A DNA stretch of 64,000 nucleotides from Thiothrix caldifontis (GCF_900107695.1 NZ_FNQP01000006.1:147735-211734); one strand, 5' to 3'. Counted from the stretch's first letter, positions 1 to 13,539 are shown. Numbers and translations: made by a program. Notes: a model not told the origin generated them from the sequence alone.

Positions 1-610
1 TGACTACCAGCGGGTTTATTTCGACCAGAGACAGGTCTTTTTCCTTGAACATTTTGCCCAAGCCAACCAGCAATTTGGTGAATTGCCCAATCTGTGCGCC
101 TTGCAAGCCTAAGCCGAAGGCGAGTTCACGCCCTTGGTAAGGCATCACGCCAACCAGCGGATCAACCATCGCTTTGAGGATTTTTTCTGGGGTTTCGTGC
201 GCAACCTTCTCGATTTCCATGCCGCCTTCGGTGGAGGCCATGATCACGATGCGGCGGCTGGAGCGATCCAACACTGCGCCGAGGTACAGTTCGCGGGCAA
301 TATTGCAGGTTTCTTCCACCAGAATGGTGTTGACGGGTTGACCGTGTTTGTCGGTCTGGTATGTAACCAAGTTTGTACCCAGCAAACTGGCTGCGAAGGT
401 GGCTGCATCAGCCGGAGTTTTAACCAGTTTCACGCCACCGGCTTTGCCGCGTCCACCTGCGTGGACTTGCGCCTTGACCACTACTGTCGCCGTGCTTAAA
501 GAAGCCGCTGCTGCTTCGGCTTCCGCCGCTGTGGAGGCGATTTTGCCAGTGGGTACAGGCATACCGTATTGGCTAAAAACCGCTTTGGCCTGATATTCGT
601 GTAAATTCAT
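1..610 (-). CDS. sucC: Succinyl-CoA synthetase beta subunit (ADP-forming), 3'-truncated by window edge
   Basis: Beta subunit of succinate-CoA ligase, which converts succinyl-CoA to succinate with nucleotide triphosphate formation in the TCA cycle. The first ~203 residues are present. They start [16 protein letters not shown], the classic SucC N-terminus, and continue with the ATP-grasp segment ([19 protein letters not shown]) and [12 protein letters not shown]. The ATG lies at 608-610; the C-terminal half runs off position 1. It follows lpdA on the same strand after 113 nt that contain a long hairpin. sucD is expected beyond the window. Identification is firm. Confidence 0.95.
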   Translation of the reverse strand, partial: MNLHEYQAKAVFSQYGMPVPTGKIASTAAEAEAAAASLSTATVVVKAQVHAGGRGKAGGVKLVKTPADAATFAASLLGTNLVTYQTDKHGQPVNTILVEETCNIARELYLGAVLDRSSRRIVIMASTEGGMEIEKVAHETPEKILKAMVDPLVGVMPYQGRELAFGLGLQGAQIGQFTKLLVGLGKMFKEKDLSLVEINPLVV

Positions 611-662
611 CCTCAGTTTTCCTTTGGTAGTTCACCGCGAAAACGCGGGTTATAATCGTACA

Positions 663-698
663 AACGCCACGTATCTGCGTGCAGCAGACCGTGGCGTT
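663..698 (-). other. Intergenic hairpin between lpdA and sucC
   Basis: AACGCCACG (663-671) and CGTGGCGTT (690-698) form a perfect 9-bp inverted repeat. Inside it TCTGC/GCAGA forms a second stem, so the transcript can fold into one long stem with a small internal asymmetry. On the minus strand the hairpin is followed by TTTG only, so it is a weak intrinsic terminator at best. It may be an attenuator or an mRNA-stability element that sets sucC expression relative to sucB-lpdA. Confidence 0.45.
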
Positions 699-723
699 AA
701 AGCGTAGGGGTTAACGGTGTGGC

Positions 724-2166
<1,443 letters not shown>

Positions 2167-2171
2167 TTACC

Positions 2172-3386
2172 TCACACATCCAGAACCAAGCGAACCGGAT
2201 TTTCAACCAATTCCTTGATAGTTTTAAGGAAGGTAACAGCACCTTGACCGTCGACAATGCGGTGGTCATAAGACAGAGCCACATACATCATCGGGCGAAT
2301 AACAATCTGATCATTGACAACGACAGGGCGCTTCTGGATCGAGTGCATCCCCAGGATCGCGCTTTGAGGAGGGTTGAGAATTGGAGTTGATAGCAACGAC
2401 CCAAAAACGCCCCCGTTGGTTATAGTGAACGTACCACCAGACAGATCGTTCATATCCAGCTTACCTTCACGAGCTTTGGCAGCGTAACCGGCGATGCCGG
2501 ATTCGATGTCAGCCAGACCCATGTTTTCGGTATTGCGCAGGATAGGCACGACCAGTCCGCGATCAGATGACACGGCAATCCCAATATCGCAGAAGCCGTG
2601 GTAAACAACATCATTGCCATCAATCGAGGCATTGATTTCAGGGAAACGTTGCAGCGCGACAGCGGCTGCCTTCACGAACAGGGACATAAAGCCCAGTTTC
2701 GCTTTGTGTTTTTTCTCGAATGCGTCTTTGTATTCGTTACGCAGATCCATCAACGGCTTCATGTCGATTTCGTTGAAGGTGGTCAGCATCGCGGTGGATT
2801 GCTTGGCGTACATCAGACGTTCGGCGATGCGGGCGCGGAGGCGGGTCATCGGCACGCGCTGTTCCATGCGAGCACCGGAAGCAGTAACGGCAACAGTTGG
2901 TGCAGGTGCGGCGGCGACGGGTGCTGGAGCAGCAACAGGAGCTGGTGCGGCAGCAGGCTTCGCGGCAACAGCGGCTTGCACGTCTTCTTTGAGGATACGA
3001 CCTTGCTTGCCGGAACCTTCGACATCAGCAGCAGAGAGGTTGTTTTCTGCCATCAGTTTGCGGGCAGCGGGAGCGGTTTGTGGTTCAGTGCTTGCTGCTG
3101 GAGCAGAAACCACAGGAGCTGCTTCGGCTTTTGGAGCAGCGGCAACTGCGCCAACGGTCATACGACCCAACAACTGGCTGCTAATAACCGTTGCACCGGC
3201 TTGTTGGACGATTTCGGTGAGTACACCATCGGCAGGAGCAGGTACTTCCAGCACCACTTTATCGGTTTCGATTTCAACCAGTACTTCGTCCTGTTTGACA
3301 CTATCACCAACTTTTTTGCTCCATGTCACCACAGTAGCATCGGCGACGGATTCCGGCAGTACCGGGGTCAGAATCTCACTGCTCAT
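2172..3386 (-). CDS. sucB: Dihydrolipoyllysine succinyltransferase, E2 of 2-oxoglutarate dehydrogenase
   Basis: E2 core of the 2-oxoglutarate dehydrogenase complex, transferring succinyl groups to CoA. The chosen ATG at 3386 gives [14 protein letters not shown], the normal OdhB N-terminus, with AAGGA upstream; an upstream in-frame start would add 12 unlikely residues. Order: one lipoyl domain (lipoylated Lys43 in [12 protein letters not shown]), Ala/Pro-rich linker, peripheral subunit-binding domain ([13 protein letters not shown]), Ala/Pro linker, then the acyltransferase domain ending in the catalytic [13 protein letters not shown]. sucA is not next to it: upstream on this strand is pnp with its terminator. 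Three identical palindromic sites occupy the promoter region. Confidence 0.96.
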   Translation of the reverse strand: MSSEILTPVLPESVADATVVTWSKKVGDSVKQDEVLVEIETDKVVLEVPAPADGVLTEIVQQAGATVISSQLLGRMTVGAVAAAPKAEAAPVVSAPAASTEPQTAPAARKLMAENNLSAADVEGSGKQGRILKEDVQAAVAAKPAAAPAPVAAPAPVAAAPAPTVAVTASGARMEQRVPMTRLRARIAERLMYAKQSTAMLTTFNEIDMKPLMDLRNEYKDAFEKKHKAKLGFMSLFVKAAAVALQRFPEINASIDGNDVVYHGFCDIGIAVSSDRGLVVPILRNTENMGLADIESGIAGYAAKAREGKLDMNDLSGGTFTITNGGVFGSLLSTPILNPPQSAILGMHSIQKRPVVVNDQIVIRPMMYVALSYDHRIVDGQGAVTFLKTIKELVENPVRLVLDV

Positions 3387-3452
3387 CTGCACACATCCTT
3401 TTTGGTAGGTATCGAATAGCATTTCTGGAATGCTTTTTTACTAATCTTATGA

Positions 3453-3576
3453 ATTGTCGACATTATAGGGCTTTTTATACACAAGGTCAACAAAAAACCT
3501 TAATATTGTCGACATATTCCTTATGTTTGCGCTAAAAACGCTACCCTACAATAACATAAATACAACATTGTCGACA
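3453..3576. promoter_or_regulatory. Three ATTGTCGACA operator-like sites upstream of sucB
   Basis: ATTGTCGACA occurs at 3453-3462, 3505-3514 and 3567-3576, all in the same orientation, each centred on the perfect palindrome TGTCGACA. The spacings are 52 and 62 bp, near 5 and 6 helical turns. The sites fill the region between the pnp terminator and sucB. This looks like an operator array for a dimeric repressor; the palindrome resembles sites of some GntR-family regulators of organic-acid catabolism, but the protein is not identified here. Confidence 0.6.
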
Positions 3577-3583
3577 CCAAAAC

Positions 3584-3605
3584 AAAAGACCCCGCAGGGT
3601 CTTTT
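3584..3605 (-). terminator. Rho-independent terminator of pnp
   Basis: AAAAGACCC (3584-3592) and GGGTCTTTT (3597-3605) form a perfect 9-bp stem with a 4-nt loop. On the minus strand it is followed by GTTTTGG, and it sits 26 nt after the pnp stop codon. Confidence 0.8.
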
Positions 3606-3630
3606 GCTAACATCGGAAAAAGAGAAAAAC

Positions 3631-5724
3631 TTACTCGCCTTCACCCACGGCTTTCATGCTCAAACGCATCCGACCTTGACGGTCGATTTCGATGACTTTG
3701 ACTTTAACCATATCACCTTCGTTGACGAAATCGGTCACACGCTCGACGCGTTCATCGCTGATTTGTGAAATATGCAGCAAACCGTCTTTGCCCGGCAGGA
3801 TAGTGACGAATGCACCGAAGTCCATCAAGCGCACGACTTTACCCGTGTAAACCTTGTTCAGTTCCACCTCGGCAGTAATCGCTTCGATCATATTGCGGGC
3901 TTCGTAAGCAGCTTTGGCATCAATCGCCGCAATTTTGATGAAGCCTTCGTCATTAATGTCAACGCTTGCGCCGGTCGCAGCCGTAATACCACGGATGGTT
4001 TCGCCACCTTTACCGATGACTTCGCGGATTTTATCCGGGTTGATTTTCATGGTGACATAACGTGGTGCGTATTCAGACACCTCATCACGCGGTGCTTCCA
4101 GACCTTTCGCCATTTCACCCAAGATGTACAAACGGCCTGCTTTGGCTTGCACCAACGCTTGCTGCATGATTTCTTTGGTAATGCCGGTGATCTTGATGTC
4201 CATTTGCAGCGCGGTAATACCGTCAGCAGAACCGGCTACTTTAAAGTCCATATCGCCGAGGTGATCTTCATCACCGAGGATGTCGGACAATACAGCAAAA
4301 CGCTCGCCTTCTTTGATCAAGCCCATCGCGATACCCGCGACTGGCGCTTTCAACGGTACACCTGCGTCCATCATTGACAGTGAGCTACCGCACACGCTCG
4401 CCATTGAGCTAGAGCCGTTGGATTCGGTGATTTCAGACACACAACGAATGGTGTAAGGGAAATCGTCAAGATTTGGCACCATCGCTTTCACGCCACGCTT
4501 TGCCAAACGCCCGTGACCAATTTCACGACGCTTAGGGGAACCGAAGCGCCCAATCTCACCCACACTGAATGGCGGGAAGTTGTAATTGAACAGAAAGTTA
4601 TCTTTGTATTCGCCGGTAATCGCATCGATCACCTGTGCATCCCGCTCAGTACCCAGCGTCGTCACAACCAAGGCTTGGGTTTCACCACGGGTAAACAGTG
4701 CCGAACCGTGAGTACGTGGCAATACGCCGACGCGCACGGTAATTTTACGCACCGCATCCAGCGCACGACCGTCGATACGCGGCTTGCCATCGAGGATGCT
4801 GCCGCGCACGACTTTCTTTTCAGCGTTTTTGAATTCGCCTTTGATTTCGTCAGCAGTGAAGCCCTCTTCGCCCTCTTTCGCTGCCAGTTTCTCAATCAGA
4901 GCATTCTGCACTTCATGGATACGGGCATAACGCGCTTGCTTGTCAGCGATTTGAAAGGCTTCAACCAGATCCGCCGAACACGCCGCTTCTACTGCATCTG
5001 CCAACGCGGTATTGGCTACCGGTGCAGTCCAATCCCAAGCTGGGGTAGCAACTTCCGCCGCTAATTCATTGATTGCCTGGATGGCTACCTGCATTTGCTC
5101 ATGACCGAACATCACCGCACCCAGCATCACGTCTTCGCTTAGTTCATTCGCCTCAGATTCGACCATTAGCACTGCACAATCAGTACCTGCAATCACCAGA
5201 TCCAAATCCGACGTGAGCAAGTCTTCTTTGGATGGATTCAGCAAATAGCCGCCGTCACGGTAGCCCACGCGAGCTGCACCGATAGGGCCTTGGAATGGCA
5301 TACCCGACAGTGCCATTACCGCTGATGCACCCAGCAATGCCGGAATGTCGGCGCTGACAGAAGGGTTCATGGAAACCACGGTGGCAATCAATTGCACTTC
5401 ATGGGTAAAGCCTTCTGGGAACAGTGGACGCAGTGGGCGGTCGATCAAACGTGCGACCAGTGTTTCTTCTTCCGTAGCACGCGCTTCACGTTTGAAGAAA
5501 CCGCCGGGAATGCGACCGGCTGCGTAGAATTTTTCTTGATAGTCAACGGTCATCGGGAAGAAGTCGCGCCCCGGTACCGTTTCTTTGCTGCCAACGACGG
5601 TAACCAGCACGCTGGTGTCGTCCATCGTGATCATGACCGCAGCGGTGGCTTGTTTGGCGATTTCGCCGGTTTCGATAGTGACGGTATTGTTACCGTATTG
5701 GAAGGTCTTGGTGATTTTTGCCAT
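3631..5724 (-). CDS. pnp: Polyribonucleotide nucleotidyltransferase (PNPase)
   Basis: 3'-5' phosphorolytic exoribonuclease, a core degradosome component and mRNA decay enzyme. The ATG at 5724 gives a 697-residue protein starting [11 protein letters not shown], typical for PNPase; an upstream in-frame start would add 45 non-homologous residues. Two RNase PH domains flank an alpha-helical region (second PH core: [14 protein letters not shown] and [12 protein letters not shown]), followed by a KH domain ([12 protein letters not shown]) and a C-terminal S1 domain ([15 protein letters not shown]). It lies downstream of rpsO, the conserved rpsO-pnp order, with a hairpin between the genes. Confidence 0.97.
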   Translation of the reverse strand: MAKITKTFQYGNNTVTIETGEIAKQATAAVMITMDDTSVLVTVVGSKETVPGRDFFPMTVDYQEKFYAAGRIPGGFFKREARATEEETLVARLIDRPLRPLFPEGFTHEVQLIATVVSMNPSVSADIPALLGASAVMALSGMPFQGPIGAARVGYRDGGYLLNPSKEDLLTSDLDLVIAGTDCAVLMVESEANELSEDVMLGAVMFGHEQMQVAIQAINELAAEVATPAWDWTAPVANTALADAVEAACSADLVEAFQIADKQARYARIHEVQNALIEKLAAKEGEEGFTADEIKGEFKNAEKKVVRGSILDGKPRIDGRALDAVRKITVRVGVLPRTHGSALFTRGETQALVVTTLGTERDAQVIDAITGEYKDNFLFNYNFPPFSVGEIGRFGSPKRREIGHGRLAKRGVKAMVPNLDDFPYTIRCVSEITESNGSSSMASVCGSSLSMMDAGVPLKAPVAGIAMGLIKEGERFAVLSDILGDEDHLGDMDFKVAGSADGITALQMDIKITGITKEIMQQALVQAKAGRLYILGEMAKGLEAPRDEVSEYAPRYVTMKINPDKIREVIGKGGETIRGITAATGASVDINDEGFIKIAAIDAKAAYEARNMIEAITAEVELNKVYTGKVVRLMDFGAFVTILPGKDGLLHISQISDERVERVTDFVNEGDMVKVKVIEIDRQGRMRLSMKAVGEGE

Positions 5725-5871
5725 GACGTTGGAAATTCCTTTAATAGGTTTTATTGCAAGTGAGAAGTCACGGGCAGGCTGTTGAGAAGGATTCGGAAGT
5801 GTGTGATACAAACCCTTATCAACAACCTTCCTGCGTGACGAATAATAATAAACGATCAATGTTTACATAAC

Positions 5872-5897
5872 AAAACACCGCACAATGGCGGTGTTTT
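5872..5897 (-). terminator. Hairpin terminator/attenuator between rpsO and pnp
   Basis: AAAACACCG (5872-5880) pairs with CGGTGTTTT (5889-5897), and one further C-G pair tightens the loop. On the minus strand it is followed by GTTATG, only moderately T-rich. It sits 17 nt after the rpsO stop and probably terminates part of the transcription while allowing readthrough into pnp. Confidence 0.7.
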
Positions 5898-5914
5898 GGA
5901 GTGGTTGCCCCGAC

Positions 5915-6184
5915 TTAGCGGCGCAGACCCAAGCTGGAGATCAGCGCTTGATAGCGATTCAGATCCTTACGCTTCAGGTAGTCCAGCAACTTACGGCGCT
6001 GGCTGACCATTGACAACAGTCCACGACGGGAATGGTGGTCATGCTTGTGGTTTGCAAAATGGTCCGTCAGATGCTGAATACGCGCTGTTAACAACGCAAC
6101 TTGCACTTCCGGGGACCCGGTATCTGTGTCTGATTGGCGGTATTGTGCAACAACACCGGCCTTAACTTCTGCACTCAGAGACAT
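5915..6184 (-). CDS. rpsO: Ribosomal protein S15
   Basis: 89-residue small-subunit protein S15, an early 16S rRNA-binding protein. It is full length and begins [12 protein letters not shown]. The characteristic [14 protein letters not shown] and the [21 protein letters not shown] helix are intact. It is the first gene of the rpsO-pnp unit. The 108 bp upstream are shared with the divergent acyltransferase-like gene. Confidence 0.98.
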   Translation of the reverse strand: MSLSAEVKAGVVAQYRQSDTDTGSPEVQVALLTARIQHLTDHFANHKHDHHSRRGLLSMVSQRRKLLDYLKRKDLNRYQALISSLGLRR

Positions 6185-6292
6185 ATTCGCCTAGGCTCCA
6201 GATTAATGGTTGGTAAAAAGGCGCAGATTATACACATGAAGGTAAATGTAGTATAGTTCCGCCCAACATTAAAATAATTAGCGGCTAGTATC

Positions 6293-7033
6293 ATGCGCAT
6301 TCAACACCATCATTATGGCATTCCAATCCGAAAATACTATTTTGCACACACCATAAAACCTACATGGCGAGACACTTTATTACCAACAGCTTATATGGAC
6401 TGTTTTACTTCAGAAAAGCCGCGCCTATTCCAAACCGAATACCGCCATACCCTACTGACCGATCTTAAACCTGATGAAGTCACGATTTTCCAAAACTTTC
6501 CCAAAGATACCCGTAACCAAATTCGGCGTTGTGAGCAAGAAAAATGCTTTGATCTCAACCTCAACACACCCTTAGAGCAGTTTATACCCCTTTATAATGC
6601 CTTTGCGCAGGCTCGTGGCCTCTCATTATTTACACCAGAAGATGCTACGGCTATCGGCAGTGAGAATTACCGTATTTTCAGTGTTGAGCATGAAGGCAAG
6701 GCTATTATTTGTCACTTTTATTTGTTATCCGCAACCATGGGCGTAACCAATCTACTCATTTCAGCCAGTACCCAACAGCATAATGATGATGCGGATATGC
6801 GCCGCTCCATGGGTTTTGCTAATCGTTGCCTGCATTGGCAGGGAATGCGGTATTTCAAAGCCATGGGATTTCATACGTATGACTGGGGCGGATACGCATT
6901 AGATGCGACTGACCCTACCATGCAAGGCATCAACCGCTTCAAACGCACCTTCAATGGCACATTAACGCCGATTTACAACTATTACTCACTTTCCTACGCT
7001 TTTATTGAAAAGCTGCGGCACAAATTGCGATGA
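6293..7033 (+). CDS. FemAB/GNAT-like acyltransferase family protein
   Basis: 246-residue cytoplasmic protein resembling FemAB-like (duplicated-GNAT-fold) acyl or aminoacyl transferases. The supporting pattern is FPKDTRNQIRRCEQ near residue 70, matching the K-x-R-x-x-I/V-R-x-A/C segment of that family, followed by YNAFAQARGL, a central beta-rich stretch and a C-terminal YDWGG...GINRFKRTFNG block. The last resembles the D-x-G-G...I..FK.gF.g motif of FemAB-type enzymes. Substrate unknown; candidates are peptidoglycan precursors or a surface glycan. No strong Shine-Dalgarno is seen. It precedes a cytochrome c' gene by 51 nt on the same strand. Confidence 0.6.
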   Translation: MRIQHHHYGIPIRKYYFAHTIKPTWRDTLLPTAYMDCFTSEKPRLFQTEYRHTLLTDLKPDEVTIFQNFPKDTRNQIRRCEQEKCFDLNLNTPLEQFIPLYNAFAQARGLSLFTPEDATAIGSENYRIFSVEHEGKAIICHFYLLSATMGVTNLLISASTQQHNDDADMRRSMGFANRCLHWQGMRYFKAMGFHTYDWGGYALDATDPTMQGINRFKRTFNGTLTPIYNYYSLSYAFIEKLRHKLR

Positions 7034-7084
7034 TGCGCTGTCTAACGACACCGTTTACGAATAAATAATTGAAGGAGCGAACAG

Positions 7085-7549
7085 ATGAACCTGTTACAAA
7101 AAACCCTAGCCATTGCTATTGCTGCCACCGGTTTTGCCGTTGTCACTAACGTCATGGCAGATGAGAAATCTCCAGCAGAAGCAGCGATTGACTACCGTCA
7201 AGGCGCATTCACCATGATCAAACACCACTTCGGCCCAATGGGTGCTATGGTCAAAGGTGAAATGGAATTCAATGCGGCTGAATTTGCCAAAAATGCGGAT
7301 GCAGTAGCAGCGCTGAGCAAATTCCCTGCTAATGGCTTTATCGCAGGCAGTTATGAAGGTGAAACCGAAGCCAAACCTGAAATTGAACTCAATGCTGATG
7401 ATTTCAAAAAGAAAATGGAAACCTTCCAAGTTGAAGCGGCTGCTTTAGCTGAAGTTGCCAAAGGTGGAGACATTGCCGCCATCAAACCCCAATTTGGTAA
7501 AGTCGGCGAGTCTTGCAAAGCTTGCCACAAAGAATACAAAAAAGATTAA
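7085..7549 (+). CDS. Cytochrome c' (class II c-type cytochrome)
   Basis: 154-residue periplasmic haem protein. A signal peptide ends near residue 25 (TNVMA/DEKSP). The body is helical and Ala/Lys-rich with an HFGPMG segment, and the haem motif CKACH (Cys144-His148) lies close to the C-terminus, as in class II cytochromes c'. Family members bind NO and CO and have roles in nitrosative-stress defence or sulfur/nitrogen redox chemistry. GAAGGAG precedes the ATG. It appears monocistronic or paired with the preceding acyltransferase-like gene, and a GC hairpin follows the stop. Confidence 0.88.
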   Translation: MNLLQKTLAIAIAATGFAVVTNVMADEKSPAEAAIDYRQGAFTMIKHHFGPMGAMVKGEMEFNAAEFAKNADAVAALSKFPANGFIAGSYEGETEAKPEIELNADDFKKKMETFQVEAAALAEVAKGGDIAAIKPQFGKVGESCKACHKEYKKD

Positions 7550-7560
7550 GAAACGCCTAC

Positions 7561-7584
7561 AGCCTCCCCTGATTTGGGGAGGCT
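7561..7584. terminator. Hairpin between convergent cytochrome c' and YeeE/YedE genes
   Basis: AGCCTCCCC (7561-7569) and GGGGAGGCT (7576-7584) form a perfect 9-bp stem with a 6-nt loop, between two convergent genes. The U-tract is weak on both sides (TTCAGG on plus), so efficiency is uncertain. Confidence 0.55.
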
Positions 7585-7595
7585 TTCAGGAAGGC

Positions 7596-8726
7596 TCAGT
7601 TGACCCGTACTAAATCGGGAGCTTGGGCAAACTCCGGCATATTTTCTGTTGCTAACCGTGCTGCTTCTGCGGCGGCTTTAAGTTCATCCGCCTTACGGTC
7701 TACCACCCAATCCATCACGCCAGCACCAATCCACATGCTAAACAGTGCAACCCAAGCCGTGATGACCAACATGACCCCACCGGTAACGCCAGCACCGACC
7801 GCACAACCGCCTGCTAACATCCCACCGAACCCCATCAAGACTGCGCCGATGAAGAAACGGGTAAAACCGCTATCTTGCGTAAACTGTTGCCACTTAAACT
7901 CACGAGTCACCAGCGCCGCCAGCAACGAACCAAGGAAAACCCCTGGCACTAATCCAACATTGAAATTGAGCGGCAAGTAAGGTTGATTAATCAAGCCCAT
8001 CAAGGTATCGGCTGAAGGCCCAGTGAAACTAACACTCTGCACCTGCACAATGTCAAACGAATTACTCGCCTGCCAACTGGTCAACAACCACCCCAAGGCA
8101 ACAGACAAACCTGTCACCATTGCGGCAATGCTCCACCACTTGTTAACCTCATGACGCTTGGCAAACCACAATGCAAACAGCAGAAAAGCCGCACCCAACA
8201 GCAGTCCACCATACGGTGGCAACCACGCCGAAAAACTACGTGAATTACCATCCACCAACCACCAAGACGATATTTCCTCACGCAACGGCGATAGCCCACC
8301 GGTCAAAGAAGCTTGTGCCACAATCGTCACGACCAGCCCTGCCACCATCGTGCGCATATTGCCAGTCGCTGATAACACCAGTAAACGGCTGGCACAACCG
8401 CCCGCTAACACCATGCCCCCACCAAACAACAAACCACCGATAATTGCACCCGACATAGACCCGGCATTATTCAATTGCCGAATTTGACCGGTATCAATCG
8501 CCCCCATTTCAATAAAATACTGTGTAGCCAGCATTGCAGCACCAAACGCCAGCAACCAAATAGCAAACTTTTTACCGGTTTGACCGCGCCAGAACTCCAC
8601 ACAAGCAGCACGCAAACAAAAGCGGCTTTGCTGTGCAAAAATACCGAAGGTAAGCCCCACCAACGCCCCAATGACGGCAGATATTTCTTCCGTACTCAAT
8701 TGCTCTAAGAAGGTTTCATAATTCAT
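7596..8726 (-). CDS. YeeE/YedE (TsuA-like) sulfur-compound transporter
   Basis: 376-residue polytopic inner-membrane protein of the YeeE/YedE family, whose characterised members import thiosulfate or related sulfur species. Visible are two DUF395-like halves, each with glycine-rich helices and conserved cysteines: QQSRFCLRAACVEFW, LAGGCASRLL and LAGGCAVGAGVTGG. The start at 8726 is preceded by GGAGAG six bases upstream and gives MNYETFLEQL; an upstream in-frame GTG adds four residues and is less likely. An FNR-type half-palindromic site lies about 90 bp upstream. It supports a sulfur-oxidising lifestyle. The exact substrate is inferred. Confidence 0.88.
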   Translation of the reverse strand: MNYETFLEQLSTEEISAVIGALVGLTFGIFAQQSRFCLRAACVEFWRGQTGKKFAIWLLAFGAAMLATQYFIEMGAIDTGQIRQLNNAGSMSGAIIGGLLFGGGMVLAGGCASRLLVLSATGNMRTMVAGLVVTIVAQASLTGGLSPLREEISSWWLVDGNSRSFSAWLPPYGGLLLGAAFLLFALWFAKRHEVNKWWSIAAMVTGLSVALGWLLTSWQASNSFDIVQVQSVSFTGPSADTLMGLINQPYLPLNFNVGLVPGVFLGSLLAALVTREFKWQQFTQDSGFTRFFIGAVLMGFGGMLAGGCAVGAGVTGGVMLVITAWVALFSMWIGAGVMDWVVDRKADELKAAAEAARLATENMPEFAQAPDLVRVN

Positions 8727-8815
8727 CTTACTCTCCACTCACCGTGAGGCGATCACGATAAAGTCACACAATAGTCAATGGAGAGTATCTTAGTTAAGTA
8801 TATTAATAATTGCTA

Positions 8816-8829
8816 ATGATCTATATCAA
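8816..8829. promoter_or_regulatory. FNR/ANR-like site upstream of the YeeE/YedE gene
   Basis: ATGATCTATATCAA matches the TTGAT-N4-ATCAA consensus at 9 of 10 specified positions. It lies about 90 bp upstream of the transporter start, just past the end of the cytochrome b561 gene. The match is by eye; redox control of sulfur uptake would fit, but this is inference. Confidence 0.4.
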
Positions 8830-8847
8830 CATTGCGCATAACGCGTC

Positions 8848-9527
8848 TTATAATTTCGCAAGAAAGGCAATTCCACCCACAACACTTGCATAGACAATGG
8901 CAAAAACCAGGATTCCCAACCATGCAGGTTTGAATGCCAAATGCGTAGGTTGGGGCTGCTGTGCAGGCCAGTCGACTTTACCGACGACCATTGCCTTAAT
9001 CAGATTAGTACGCTTATAGAAACGGTAAAATAAAACAGCCGTAACATGCACCGCTGCTAGTAACAAGATGATATTGAAAGTGAAATGATGGATAGAAGTC
9101 AGTGACTCTGCGGTTTTACCCGATACCAAGCCCATCAATGGACCTTCCGTCATAATATCATCGGTGGCAAATAAGCCAGTAGCCGCCTGCACCAACACCA
9201 CTAGCAACAATACCACTACCATCCACGCACCTAACGGATTATGCCCCACATGAAATGCTGCTGCCCTACTGCGCAGTTCACGCAAATGTGCCAAAGCATT
9301 AGCAGGTGAAGTCAGGAATTGTGCGAACCGTGAGGTATGACTCCCCATAAATCCCCACAGGATGCGGAACAACACCAAGGCCAGCAGAAAAATCCCACTA
9401 CGCTCATGCCATACCATCCAGTTACCACCGACTTCCGCACAAAACCATGAAAAGCTGATGCCGACCACCAATATCCAGTGGAACAAGCGTGTCGGCAAAT
9501 CCCAAAGTTTTACCAGTGTCGTTTGCA

Positions 9528-9528
<1 letters not shown>
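8848..9528 (-). CDS. Cytochrome b561-type di-haem membrane protein
   Basis: 226-residue inner-membrane b-type cytochrome of the b561/hydrogenase-cytochrome-b superfamily. Four to five hydrophobic helices are visible, with candidate haem-ligand histidines at RLFHWILV, VWHERSGIF, SIHHFTFN and LAAVHVTAVLFY. A final helix closes the protein. Such proteins pass electrons between quinones and periplasmic cytochromes. The ATG at 9528 overlaps the dapB stop (TGATG), so translation is probably coupled to dapB, an odd functional pairing. The exact electron partner is unknown. Confidence 0.82.
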
Positions 9529-11491
<1,963 letters not shown>

Positions 11492-11517
11492 AAATTCGGT
11501 TCCTGCTTAGACAAAAT

Positions 11518-11548
11518 CAGGCACAGCAGGAAAATCCCGCTGCGCCTG
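11518..11548 (-). terminator. Hairpin between dnaK and dnaJ
   Basis: On the minus strand CAGGCGCAGCGGG and CCTGCTGTGCCTG form a 13-bp RNA stem, counting two G-U pairs, followed by ATTTTGTC. It could terminate part of the dnaK transcripts and so keep DnaJ below DnaK levels, or mark an mRNA processing site. Confidence 0.65.
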
Positions 11549-11569
11549 CCTTTTTAGAAGATAGCTAGA

Positions 11570-13486
11570 TTACTTTTTGCCGTCGACTTCTTCAAATTCG
11601 GCATCCACAATGTCGTCATCGCTCGATTTACCGCCTGCTTGTTGTGCACCCGCACCAGCAGCCCCACTATCGGCTTGACCTGACATTGCTTGCATCAATT
11701 TGCCGGAGGCTTCCATCAGTGCTTCAGACTTGCGCTCAATCACATCTTTATTGTCACCTTTGACAGCATCACGCAATTCACTAATCAACGATTCGATGTT
11801 GGCACGGTCAGCACCAGGTACTTTATCACCGTACTCCTTCAACGACTTTTCAGTGCCATGAATCATACTATCTGCTTGGTTACGGGCATCCACCAGCTCA
11901 CGTTGCTTACGGTCTTCTTCCGCATGAGCTTCCGCATCTTTAACCATTTGCTCGACTTCAGCATCCGATAACCCAGAAGAGGCTTTGATAACGATAGTTT
12001 GTTGTTTACCGGTGGCTTTATCCTTCGCACCAACATTGAGAATACCATTTGCATCAATATCGAAAGTAACCTCAATTTGTGGCATACCACGTGGTGCTGG
12101 CGGAATGTCTTGCAAATCGAAACGACCCAGTGACTTATTATCACGTGCCATTTCACGCTCACCTTGCAATACATGCACAGTAACCGCCGTTTGATTGTCA
12201 TCCGCTGTTGAGAACACTTGTGATGCCTTGGTCGGAATCGTGGTGTTCTTAGTGATCAGCTTAGTCATGACACCACCAAGGGTTTCGATACCCAATGACA
12301 GTGGCGTAACATCCAACAACAGGATGTCTTTGACACCACCGCTCAAAACACCACCTTGAATCGCTGCACCCACCGCAACTGCTTCATCAGGATTCACGTC
12401 TTTACGTGGTTCTTTGCCAAAGAAGTTTTTAACAGCTTCCTGTACTTTCGGCATACGGGTTTGTCCACCAACCAGAATCACATCATTGATCTGAGAAGCC
12501 GATAAACCAGCATCTTTCAAAGCCACCTTGCACGGCTCAATGGTGCGACTGATCAAATCATCCACTAATGATTCCAACTTAGCGCGGCTAACCTTGATGT
12601 TCAAGTGCTTTGGCCCTGTGGCATCAGCGGTAATGTATGGCAGATTCACATCACTTTGCTGGCTGGTAGACAATTCGATCTTGGCTTTTTCAGCCGCATC
12701 TTTCAGACGCTGCATCGCCAGTGGATCACCTTTCAGATCAATACCACTGGTTTTGCGGAACTCATCTGCCAGATAGTCGATCAAGCGCATGTCAAAGTCT
12801 TCGCCACCAAGGAAGGTATCACCATTGGTAGACAATACTTCAAATTGCATTTCGCCATCGACATCTGCAATTTCGATTATGGATACGTCGAAGGTACCAC
12901 CACCCAAATCATAAACTGCGATTTTGCTGTCGCCTTTGGATTTGTCCATACCGTAAGCCAAAGCTGCTGCCGTTGGCTCGTTGATAATACGCTTAACCTC
13001 CAGCCCAGCGATTTTGCCTGCGTCTTTAGTCGCTTGACGTTGAGAGTCATTGAAGTACGCTGGAACCGTAATAACAGCTTCAGTAACAGGTTCGCCAAGG
13101 TAGTCTTCAGCCGTCTTTTTCATCTTCATCAACACACGCGCCGAAATTTCTGGCGGAGCCATTTTCTTGCCACGTACATCTACCCATGCATCACCATTGT
13201 CCGCTTTGATGATTTTATAGGGTACGAGCTTAATGTCTTTTTGCACCGCATCCTCTTGGAAACGGCGACCGATCAAACGCTTGATGGCGTACAGGGTATT
13301 TTCCGGGTTCGTGACCGCTTGGCGCTTGGCGGTTTGACCGACCAGCACTTCGTCATCCATGAAGGCGATAATCGAAGGCGTGGTACGGTCGCCTTCTGAG
13401 TTTTCAATCACTCTCGGTTTGTCGCCATCCATGACAGCTACGCAAGAGTTGGTTGTACCCAAGTCAATGCCAATAATCTTTCCCAT
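11570..13486 (-). CDS. dnaK: Chaperone DnaK (Hsp70)
   Basis: ATP-dependent chaperone central to protein folding and the heat-shock response. 638 residues. It begins [18 protein letters not shown]; the nucleotide-binding domain shows [13 protein letters not shown] and VGGQTRMP, the interdomain linker is [15 protein letters not shown], followed by the substrate-binding beta domain and helical lid, ending in the acidic EFEEVDGKK tail. GGAGATAGATT precedes the ATG. A sigma-32-type promoter lies in the 107 nt between grpE and dnaK. Confidence 0.99.
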   Translation of the reverse strand: MGKIIGIDLGTTNSCVAVMDGDKPRVIENSEGDRTTPSIIAFMDDEVLVGQTAKRQAVTNPENTLYAIKRLIGRRFQEDAVQKDIKLVPYKIIKADNGDAWVDVRGKKMAPPEISARVLMKMKKTAEDYLGEPVTEAVITVPAYFNDSQRQATKDAGKIAGLEVKRIINEPTAAALAYGMDKSKGDSKIAVYDLGGGTFDVSIIEIADVDGEMQFEVLSTNGDTFLGGEDFDMRLIDYLADEFRKTSGIDLKGDPLAMQRLKDAAEKAKIELSTSQQSDVNLPYITADATGPKHLNIKVSRAKLESLVDDLISRTIEPCKVALKDAGLSASQINDVILVGGQTRMPKVQEAVKNFFGKEPRKDVNPDEAVAVGAAIQGGVLSGGVKDILLLDVTPLSLGIETLGGVMTKLITKNTTIPTKASQVFSTADDNQTAVTVHVLQGEREMARDNKSLGRFDLQDIPPAPRGMPQIEVTFDIDANGILNVGAKDKATGKQQTIVIKASSGLSDAEVEQMVKDAEAHAEEDRKQRELVDARNQADSMIHGTEKSLKEYGDKVPGADRANIESLISELRDAVKGDNKDVIERKSEALMEASGKLMQAMSGQADSGAAGAGAQQAGGKSSDDDIVDAEFEEVDGKK

Positions 13487-13539
13487 AATCTATCTCCAGA
13501 ATTCTTTATCTTTAGAAGGTTTTCACAATTGGCTTGTTT

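Noticed and set aside
2598..3419. Long plus-strand frames opposite sucB
   Set aside because: Created by the Ala/Pro-rich linkers of the E2 gene on the other strand; low-complexity products without family features.
12605..13399. 264-codon plus-strand open frame opposite dnaK
   Set aside because: Antisense shadow of a highly conserved gene; no domains and no ribosome-binding site.
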